A stretch of 6,377 nt of DNA, taken from an uncultured Eubacteriales bacterium (GTDB lineage: Bacteria; Bacillota; Clostridia; Oscillospirales; CAG-272). Both the position numbers and the translations under genes were made by a program. Below are positions 1 to 4,208 of this stretch, piece by piece. The notes under the pieces were generated by a model. It did no database searches and was not told where the DNA came from. It saw nothing but the letters and a program-made list of their open reading frames with translations. Numbering within the stretch: the first letter of the stretch is position 1; every line of letters begins with the position of its first letter. The stretch covers positions 1-6,377 of the forward strand of contig URSW01000100.1 in NCBI GenBank assembly GCA_900550625.1, in the 5' to 3' direction.

Positions 1-383
1 CCGCCGCGGAGCATCGTTGCGCCCGCCGCCGCGACTTCACGCGCGATTGAAATGATCTGCTCCTCGGATTCAACCGAGCACGGTCCGGCGATTATCTGAA
101 AATGTCCGCCGCCGATCTTGTGTCCCGCTACCTCGACTACGCTGTCTTCGGGATGGAATTTGCGGTTTGCGTTTTTGTAGGGCTCCGATATGCGGGTTAC
201 GTTTTCGACTATCCCGAGGCTCTGGATGAAGTCGATATCGACTTTGCTTGTATCGCCGATCAGTCCGAGAACCGTCTCGTATTCGCCTTCGCTTTTGTGA
301 ACGTCTATCCCGAGGGATGCAAGCCATGCAACAAGATTTTCAAGCTGCTTTTCATCGGCGTTTTTTTTCAGAAGTACTACCAT
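1..383 (-). CDS. aroF: 3-deoxy-7-phosphoheptulonate (DAHP) synthase, type I-beta, 5' part (C-terminus beyond the left edge)
   Basis: DAHP synthase condenses phosphoenolpyruvate and erythrose 4-phosphate, the first committed step of the shikimate pathway, in the cytoplasm. Only 127 codons are visible. Residues about 1-70 form a small ferredoxin-like/ACT-like regulatory domain opening with MVVLLKKNAD; a linker with ISEPYKNANRKFHPEDS follows; the barrel begins with GGGHFQIIAGPCSVES (about 91-106). The Cys of GPCS (residue 102) is the expected metal ligand. This domain order is that of the Thermotoga maritima-type enzyme, in which the N-terminal domain mediates feedback inhibition by tyrosine. 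The ATG at 383 is preceded by AAAGGA with a 9-base gap. A leader of about 200 nt with an attenuator lies upstream, so this looks like the first gene of an aromatic-biosynthesis operon continuing leftward; what follows cannot be seen. The family call is firm; aroF rather than another symbol is by convention. Confidence 0.93.
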   Translation of the reverse strand, partial: MVVLLKKNADEKQLENLVAWLASLGIDVHKSEGEYETVLGLIGDTSKVDIDFIQSLGIVENVTRISEPYKNANRKFHPEDSVVEVAGHKIGGGHFQIIAGPCSVESEEQIISIAREVAAAGATMLRG

Positions 384-392
384 TTCGTGTGA

Positions 393-398
393 TCCTTT
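393..398 (-). promoter_or_regulatory. Ribosome binding site of aroF
   Basis: AAAGGA lies 9 bases before the ATG at 383 and fixes that start. It sits only 8 bases beyond the U-rich tail of the attenuator hairpin, so aroF can be translated only from transcripts that have passed the attenuator. Confidence 0.75.
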
Positions 399-405
399 CT
401 TTCGG

Positions 406-445
406 CAAAAATACAAAAATCCCGCAGTAAATTATACTGCGGGAT
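406..445 (-). terminator. Intrinsic terminator (attenuator) in the aroF leader
   Basis: On the minus strand ATCCCGCAGTA (445-435), a loop TAATT (434-430) and TACTGCGGGAT (429-419) form a perfect 11-bp stem, followed by TTTTGTATTTTTG (418-406). This is a strong rho-independent terminator. It lies between the leader peptide ORF and the aroF start, so it would stop transcription before the structural gene: the position of an attenuator. It may also stop transcripts arriving from trpS and the DUF3006 gene, since I see no other terminator between them and aroF. Confidence 0.9.
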
Positions 446-488
446 GCATATCGTAAACCGGCGCATTCTCAATTACAGCATAACTTAC
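427..488 (-). promoter_or_regulatory. Predicted antiterminator helix (regions 2 and 3 of the attenuator)
   Basis: GTAAGTTATGCTG (488-476) can pair with CAGTATAATTTAC (439-427): 13 consecutive pairs, two of them G-U. The second arm contains the top of the 5' arm, the whole loop and the top of the 3' arm of the terminator hairpin, so the two structures cannot coexist. The first arm lies in the last codons of the leader ORF, whose stop is at 471-469. A ribosome resting at that stop would cover the arm and let the terminator form; one stalled further upstream would leave it free. The pairing is read from the sequence; its use in the cell is inferred. Confidence 0.72.
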
Positions 489-555
489 AAACCTTATTAC
501 GGAGCGTAATAAAGTAAAAGTAAAAGTATGCGTAAAAGAGATTGATCTGCGTCAT
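469..555 (-). CDS. Phe/Tyr-rich attenuation leader peptide of aroF (28 aa)
   Basis: A 28-codon ORF starts at ATG 555 and stops at TGA 471-469. It opens MTQINL, runs through F-Y-A-Y-F-Y-F-Y-F (codons 7-15, positions 537-511) and ends ITLRNKVCKLCCN. Eight of nine consecutive codons are Phe (TTT) or Tyr (TAC). AAAGG at 572-568 is a possible ribosome binding site, though its 12-base gap is long. The ORF begins about 27 nt after the predicted transcription start and is followed by a terminator. By analogy with the pheA, trp and his leaders of enterobacteria, the peptide itself needs no function: its translation would sense charged tRNA-Phe and tRNA-Tyr. There is no Trp codon, so Trp is not read although DAHP synthase also feeds Trp synthesis. 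Such ORFs are usually missed by gene finders because of their size. Confidence 0.85.
   Translation of the reverse strand: MTQINLFYAYFYFYFITLRNKVCKLCCN
492..514 (-). promoter_or_regulatory. Pause-type hairpin in the leader ORF
   Basis: CTTTATTACG (514-505) and CGTAATAAGG (501-492) form a 10-bp stem with one G-U pair and a CTC loop. It starts in the last Tyr codon and includes the last Phe codon of the aromatic run. In known attenuators a hairpin here pauses RNA polymerase so that the first ribosome catches up. A ribosome on the aromatic codons would open it. The role is inferred from position. Confidence 0.55.
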
Positions 556-588
556 TTTTACTTGCTGCCTTTCTTTGTCGTTGGGTGT

Positions 589-617
589 ATTGTAGCACCG
601 CGAAAAGAGTTTGTCAA
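589..617 (-). promoter_or_regulatory. Sigma-A promoter of the aroF leader
   Basis: TTGACA (617-612), a 17-base spacer, then TACAAT (594-589). The -35 box is full consensus and the -10 box matches at 5 of 6. The predicted start is near 582, giving a leader of about 199 nt before the aroF ATG. The -35 box overlaps the TGA stop (616-614) of the DUF3006 gene, so aroF has its own promoter placed tightly against the upstream operon. Confidence 0.85.
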
Positions 618-850
618 GAGTTTTTTTTGAAAATTTTATCGAAACGTGCTCTGATGTTCTTTATCTTCTCTTCGTCGGGCGGAAGAATTTCGGATATTAC
701 CCCGTTTCCGCCGTCCTCGAACACGATGCGCCATCCTTCGCCGAAGCCCGCAGGCAGGGACTCGGCGGGAATTTCGACCTTGTCTCCGCTTTCGGAAAAG
801 CATACGAAAATCCCGCCCTCGGAGCGGTCCGCGGTATATACCGTTTTCAT
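614..850 (-). CDS. DUF3006-like small protein (78 aa)
   Basis: A 78-residue protein opening MKTVYTADRSEGGIFVCF, with the pattern E-G-x-F-V, then VEIPAESLPAGFGEGW, and a charged C-terminal helix EEKIKNIRARFDKIFKKNS. The layout, a small beta domain with a central I-P-x-x-x-L-P-x-G-x-x-E-G segment and a short basic helix, matches my recollection of Pfam DUF3006; no function is established that I know of. No signal peptide or membrane segment is visible, so it is probably cytoplasmic. Its ATG (850-848) overlaps the TGA of trpS (849-847) in an ATGA junction and has no clear ribosome binding site of its own, which suggests translational coupling to trpS. Its stop overlaps the -35 box of the aroF leader promoter. 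The gene call is firm, the family name less so. Confidence 0.8.
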   Translation of the reverse strand: MKTVYTADRSEGGIFVCFSESGDKVEIPAESLPAGFGEGWRIVFEDGGNGVISEILPPDEEKIKNIRARFDKIFKKNS

Positions 851-1847
851 TTCAGATCGGTAAAGCCTATGCGGCGGTTGACCTTTGACATCGTGCGTGA
901 TGCGGCGTATGCGGCATCCTCGGCGCCTGCGCGCATTACGCTCTCGAGGTATGCGCGGTCCGCAAGGAGACGTTCATACTCAGCCTGAACGGGAGCGAGC
1001 GCGTCCGCGCATGCTTCTCCGACCGCAAGCTTGAAGTCTCCGTATCCGCGCCCCTCGAATTCGCGCTCGATCTCCTCGTCACTCTTCCCGTAAACGCGGA
1101 ATAGATCGTCATGAGATTCGACACGCCGGGCTTGTCGTCGGCGCGGCGCACTTCGGCGCCGGAATCGGTGACGGCGCGCTTGAATTTCTTAATTATCACA
1201 TCGCGTCCGTCGAGAATGCGCACGACCGCATTTTCGTTCGAATCGGATTTGCTCATTTTCTTGTCGGGCTCGGCAAGGGAGTTTATCTTCGCGCCCGAGG
1301 TGTTGATATATCCGTCGGGCACGACGAACGTGTCACCGTAGATACCGTTGAAGCGCTCCGCGACGTTGCGCGCAAGCTCAAGATGCTGCTTCTGATCGAT
1401 TCCGACGGGAACAAGCTCCGTCTGATAAAGAAGGATATCCGCCGCCATGAGCGAGGGGTAGGTGAAAAGCCCCGCATTTATGTTGTCGGCATTCTTCTGA
1501 CTCTTGTCCTTGAACTGCGTCATGCGCGAAAGCTCGCCGAACATCGTGTAGCAGTCGAGGATCCATCCGAGCTGTGCATGTGCGGCGACATGGCTCTGCA
1601 CGAAAAGCGTGTTCTTCGCGGGATCGAGTCCGCAGGCGATATAGAGTGCAAGGGTTTCGTAGGTGCGGCGGCGAAGCTCCGCGGGGACCTGACGAACGGT
1701 TATTGCGTGCATATCGACAACGCAGTAGTAGCATTTGTACTCATCGGAGAACACGGAGAAATTCTTTATTGCTCCGAGATAATTTCCGATCGTGAGCTGA
1801 CCGGAGGGCTGAACGCCCGAGAAAACGACTTTTTTATCCTTGAACAT
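847..1847 (-). pseudogene. trpS: Tryptophanyl-tRNA synthetase, split by a one-base frameshift
   Basis: TrpS charges tRNA-Trp with tryptophan in an ATP-dependent reaction (class Ic synthetase, cytoplasmic homodimer). The Rossmann fold opens with SGVQPSGQLTIGNYLGAI; TIGN (residues 19-22) is the HIGH motif and KMSKS is at 197-201. The frame is good through GVSNLMTIYSAFTG (about residue 254). There the reading shifts near 1087-1090: the frame of the ATG yields an aberrant tail ending at 936, whereas the neighbouring frame continues with KSDEEIEREFEGRGYGDFK and ends SRTMSKVNRRIGFTDLK with TGA at 849-847, a normal TrpS C-terminus. One extra base in the CCC run at 1087-1089 would restore a protein of about 333 aa, the usual family length. 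The ATG at 1847 follows AAAGG with an 11-base gap. If real, the lesion removes the C-terminal helical anticodon-binding part; a missing base in the assembly is at least as likely, as trpS is essential unless a second copy exists. Confidence 0.9.
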
Positions 1848-1913
1848 ACGGTTTTATACCTTTCAGCCGCGTGCGGCGGCGTGTTATTTACTGCTTTATC
1901 GGGAATACATGTA

Positions 1914-1942
1914 ATTATAGTACTTTACGTTCTGCGTGTCAA
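1914..1942 (-). promoter_or_regulatory. Consensus sigma-A promoter of trpS
   Basis: TTGACA (1942-1937), a 17-base spacer, then TATAAT (1919-1914): both hexamers are perfect. The predicted start near 1907 gives a leader of about 60 nt. That leader holds a small GC stem (GCCGC/GCGGC) just before the ribosome binding site but has no room for a T-box and no run of Trp codons, so trpS looks constitutive and strongly expressed. Confidence 0.88.
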
Positions 1943-2243
1943 TAGCTTAGGAGGCTTGCGGGGAATCCGGACGCGAAAAATCCATGCTGCAATTTATGCA
2001 TTTGTCGAAAAGCGTTTGACTTCGGCATCTTTTGCCGTTCCCTGTCGAATTCCTTCAGTTACGCCGCGTTTGGCGCCTCGAGGTCTTTACGGCACGGGAT
2101 ACGCCGAATACTTCTTACGGCACTTTGCGGATTTGCTGCTGAAACTGCACCGCCGCACCGCCGCACCGCCGCACCGCCGCATTTTCCGCGGGAACGCATC
2201 AGCCTCTGCATGAAGCACAGTATCGGTACCGCGGAACGCGAAA
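1943..2243 (-). other. Gene-free stretch between tcdA and the trpS promoter
   Basis: About 300 bases with no convincing gene on either strand. The open frames here are low-complexity Arg/Ala/Cys-rich shadows without ribosome binding sites. It holds an octamer tandem repeat (2147-2181), a direct repeat of GTGCCGTAA on the minus strand (within about 2087-2123) and a small stem CGGCA/TGCCG near 2024-2038. No strong intrinsic terminator for tcdA is visible. Confidence 0.6.
2147..2181. repeat. Octamer tandem repeat, GCACCGCC, about 4.4 copies
   Basis: Four exact head-to-tail copies of GCACCGCC (2147-2154, 2155-2162, 2163-2170, 2171-2178) followed by a partial GCA. It lies between tcdA and trpS outside any accepted gene. 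Such an array can change length by strand slippage; nothing shows a function. Confidence 0.9.
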
Positions 2244-2960
2244 TTACCGTACCCCGGAAAGGGTGCGGATTATCTCTCCCGCAATGATCAGTCCGGCGCA
2301 TGACGGCACGAACGAAACGCTTCCGGGAACGCTGCGCCTTCCGGGGACGGGAGCCTCGCCGTCGGATGTCAGCGGTGCACGCGCCGGCTCGTCCGACCAG
2401 AGAACCCGTACTCCTGTGATGCCTCGCGTCTTAAGCTCGCGCCGCATCACACGCGCAAGCGGACATACCGAGGTTTCCTCAATCGGACTGATGCGGAATC
2501 TTGTCGGATCAAGCTTGTTTCCGGTGCCCATAGAGCTTATGATATTCACTCCCGCCGCGCGGCAGCGTGAGATTATCTCAAGCTTTGACGTCACGGTGTC
2601 GATCGCGTCCGCGACATAATCAAAGTGCGAAAGATCGATCGCATCGGCATTTTCGGCGGTGTAAAACATATCGTAGGCGACGGCGCGGCAGTCGGGATTT
2701 ATCCGTAGAATCCGCTCTCGCGCGACTTCGGCTTTCCGCTGACCGACCGTCGTTCTGTCTGCGACAAGCTGCCGGTTTATGTTTGATTCCGCTACGCTGT
2801 CGCCGTCGATCACGGCGATCTCACCGACTCCGGCGCGAGCAAGAGCTTCGATAATATAAGACCCGACACCGCCGCAGCCGAAAACCGCGACGCGCGAGCT
2901 TTTCAGATCATCCGTGCCGTCTCCGAGAAGCAGACGGGTGCGGGAATACATATCTTCCAA
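2244..2960 (-). CDS. tcdA: tRNA threonylcarbamoyladenosine dehydratase (ThiF/E1-like fold)
   Basis: TcdA (CsdL) uses ATP to cyclise t6A37 into ct6A37 in ANN-decoding tRNAs. The protein begins near the family's usual MYSRTRLLLG, followed by a Rossmann nucleotide loop VFGCGGVGSYIIEALARAGVG, the acidic strand VIDGDSVAESNINRQL with the ATP-handling Arg of NRQ, the segment DYVADAIDTVTSKLEI and SSMGTGNKLDP. CPLARVMRRELK is the usual C-terminal helix. From TTG at 2960 it is 238 aa, a typical length. I prefer TTG because GGAGG (2970-2966) lies 5 bases before it; ATG at 2951 is three codons in, with a 14-base gap, and ATG at 2999 would add 13 unmatched residues without a ribosome binding site. It follows mnmA by about 70 bases; both act on tRNA. 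ThiF or MoeB are less likely because the C-terminal segments are TcdA-like. Confidence 0.88.
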   Translation of the reverse strand: MEDMYSRTRLLLGDGTDDLKSSRVAVFGCGGVGSYIIEALARAGVGEIAVIDGDSVAESNINRQLVADRTTVGQRKAEVARERILRINPDCRAVAYDMFYTAENADAIDLSHFDYVADAIDTVTSKLEIISRCRAAGVNIISSMGTGNKLDPTRFRISPIEETSVCPLARVMRRELKTRGITGVRVLWSDEPARAPLTSDGEAPVPGRRSVPGSVSFVPSCAGLIIAGEIIRTLSGVR

Positions 2961-2975
2961 GGGTTCCTCCCTGAT

Positions 2976-3029
2976 GTTTTCCGCAAACGCAGAAAACATA
3001 TCTATATTTTACAATTGCGGAAAATGCAA
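2976..3029 (-). promoter_or_regulatory. Possible weak promoter and 5' hairpin of tcdA
   Basis: TTGCAT (3029-3024), a 17-base spacer and TATAGA (3006-3001) resemble a weak sigma-A promoter just after the mnmA stop. A 9-bp stem with one G-U (GTTTTCTGC / GCGGAAAAC, 2997-2976, loop GTTT) follows and ends a few bases before the GGAGG of tcdA. There is no U-run after it, so it is not a terminator. The hexamers match consensus only partly; tcdA may simply be read from the mnmA transcript. Confidence 0.3.
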
Positions 3030-3060
3030 AAATCAGTCCGCACGGCGGATAATTCCGCCG
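3028..3060 (-). terminator. Possible weak terminator at the 3' end of mnmA
   Basis: The last codons of mnmA hold two mutually exclusive stems: CGGCGGA / TCCGCCG (3060-3043, loop ATTA, 7 bp) and TCCGC / GCGGA (3049-3037, loop CGT, 5 bp). The second is followed after CTGA by TTTTT (3032-3028). The gap between stem and U-run is larger than usual, so termination would be partial at best. Confidence 0.3.
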
Positions 3061-4106
3061 GCGACCACGCAGTCGCCGTCGTAAATTACGAGAGACTGCC
3101 CGGGCGACGGCGCGCGCACAGCCTCGTCAAATTCAAAGGTGAGCGTATCCTCGCCCGTTCTTTCGGCGTAGCCGGTGTTTTCGCGCCGTCCGTAGCGTAT
3201 CTTCGCCGAAAAGCGTTCGCGCTTTTCGAGCGCGCCGGGGCAGATTATGTTTATGCTGTCCGCGGTCACGCGTTTTTTGTACAGACGATCCTCGCTGCCG
3301 AGCGTGACGGTGTTGTCCGATGCGTTTTTATCGATAACATAAACTCTTTTGCCGAGCGCGATCCCGAGACCTTTCCCCTGACCGAGGGTCGTACGATGAT
3401 GGCCGCGGTGTTTTCCGAGAACGCATCCGTCCTCGGATATGTAGTTTCCGCACGGCGGGACGGAAGGGGAGTTTTCTTCGATGAACGATGCGTAATCTCC
3501 GTCCGGAATGAAGCAGATGTCCTGGCTGTCCTTGTTGTGCGCACACTCAAGCCCGGCGTTCTCCGCGATCTCGCGTATCTGCGGCTTTGTGTAGATTCCG
3601 AGCGGAAATCTCAGCCTGCCGAGCTCCTCCTGCGTCAGATTCCAGAGAACGTAGCTCTGATCCTTCGCGGGATCGAGCGCCTTCTTCAGAACGAACGAAT
3701 CGCCGCACTTTTCCGTCCGCGCGTAATGTCCGGTGGCGCAAAGCTCCGCGCCGTGACTGTCCGCGAACGCGAACATTTCGGGAAACTTGATCGTTTTGTT
3801 GCAGAAAACGCACGGGTTCGGGGTCTCGCCCGCGAGATAAGCGCCGATGAACGGCTGAATGACGCATTTTTTGAAATTTTCCCGCTCGTCAACGGTGAAA
3901 TGCTCGGCGCCGATCTGCGCGCATAGGCGCGCGGCGCCTTCGGCGGGGGAGAGCGGGACGGAGGAATCTTCGGCGCGATCGGCGGAAATTTTGCACGGCG
4001 GGAGCATTTCAAATGTCAGCCCGAGCACCGTGAATCCCTCACGCGAAAGCAGATATGCACAGCTTCCGCTGTCCACTCCGCCGCTCATTGCAACTGCGAT
4101 CTTCAT
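3033..4106 (-). CDS. mnmA: tRNA-specific 2-thiouridylase MnmA
   Basis: MnmA transfers sulfur from a cysteine desulfurase relay to C2 of U34 in tRNA-Glu, -Gln and -Lys, with ATP activation of the base. At 357 aa it is the expected length. The PP-loop SGGVDS is at 8-13; TPNPCVFCNKTIKF carries the catalytic Cys at 102; ATGHYAR is near 124-130; DSQDICFIPDGDY carries the second catalytic Cys at 198; a beta-barrel C-terminal domain follows. The usual HKG...YT-GQRKGLGI loop here reads HRGHHRTTLGQGKGLGI (233-249), with Gly where Arg is common. An in-frame TAA lies directly before the ATG, so there is no longer start. No good ribosome binding site precedes it; a small ORF with one overlaps the start (see 4103-4135). 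It sits between hemW and tcdA. Confidence 0.95.
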   Translation of the reverse strand: MKIAVAMSGGVDSGSCAYLLSREGFTVLGLTFEMLPPCKISADRAEDSSVPLSPAEGAARLCAQIGAEHFTVDERENFKKCVIQPFIGAYLAGETPNPCVFCNKTIKFPEMFAFADSHGAELCATGHYARTEKCGDSFVLKKALDPAKDQSYVLWNLTQEELGRLRFPLGIYTKPQIREIAENAGLECAHNKDSQDICFIPDGDYASFIEENSPSVPPCGNYISEDGCVLGKHRGHHRTTLGQGKGLGIALGKRVYVIDKNASDNTVTLGSEDRLYKKRVTADSINIICPGALEKRERFSAKIRYGRRENTGYAERTGEDTLTFEFDEAVRAPSPGQSLVIYDGDCVVAGGIIRRAD

Positions 4107-4135
4107 TTATTTCGAGTACGGCTTTTGACGTGCAA
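4103..4135 (-). CDS. Possible 10-codon minicistron coupled to mnmA
   Basis: TTG at 4135 is preceded by AAGGAG (4147-4142) with a 6-base gap and opens a reading frame ending HVKSRTRNK, whose TGA (4105-4103) overlaps the mnmA ATG (4106-4104) as ATGA. mnmA lacks its own ribosome binding site, so ribosomes loaded here could restart on it. The GGAG lies at the junction and in the loop of a stem GCAAAAG / CTTTTGC (4151-4132) that could limit access. It is equally possible that this is chance; the evidence is only the site, spacing and overlap. Confidence 0.3.
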   Translation of the reverse strand: MHVKSRTRNK

Positions 4136-4172
4136 AAGCTTCTCCTTTTGCGTATGAGTTGATATCGGGTAT

Positions 4173-4193
4173 GAAAAACGGAATCCCGTTTTC
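4173..4193 (-). terminator. Possible weak terminator after hemW
   Basis: AAAACGG (4192-4186), a GATT loop and CCGTTTT (4181-4175) followed by TC form a 7-bp stem whose 3' arm supplies the U-run. It lies 16 bases after the hemW stop. The stem has only three G-C pairs and the U tail is mostly inside the stem, so I regard it as leaky; mnmA may still be co-transcribed since I see no clear promoter in the 102-base gap. Confidence 0.4.
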
Positions 4194-4208
4194 CCCGTAA
4201 CCTGCTTC

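Noticed and set aside
384..582. T-box riboswitch before aroF.
   Set aside because: I find no T-box core sequence in the leader; the Phe/Tyr-codon ORF with terminator and antiterminator explains the region better.
1848..1907. T-box or Trp-codon leader before trpS.
   Set aside because: The predicted leader is only about 60 nt, with no specifier loop, no TGG run and no terminator.
2016..2040. TTGACT on the plus strand near 2016 as a promoter.
   Set aside because: No matching -10 box at suitable spacing and no plus-strand gene downstream.
1383..2213. A 276-codon open frame on the plus strand.
   Set aside because: Its first half is the antisense shadow of trpS, it has no recognisable motif, and it runs across the trpS promoter and the gene-free gap.
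2059..2301. An 80-codon minus-strand ORF overlapping the 3' end of tcdA.
   Set aside because: Arg/Ala/Gly/Cys-rich low-complexity product from the octamer repeat, no ribosome binding site, out of frame with tcdA.
3015..3926. A 303-codon open frame on the plus strand opposite mnmA.
   Set aside because: It is the antisense of a clear MnmA frame; high GC of third positions leaves long open shadows, and no motif is visible.
4107..4208. After the hemW TAA the same frame stays open for 33 codons up to a TAA directly before mnmA, and reads like protein (contains GIPFFIPDINSYAKGEAF), suggesting stop readthrough or a lost C-terminus.
   Set aside because: HemW already ends at its normal family C-terminus, there is no ATG in the stretch, and 33 codons without a stop is not improbable by chance.
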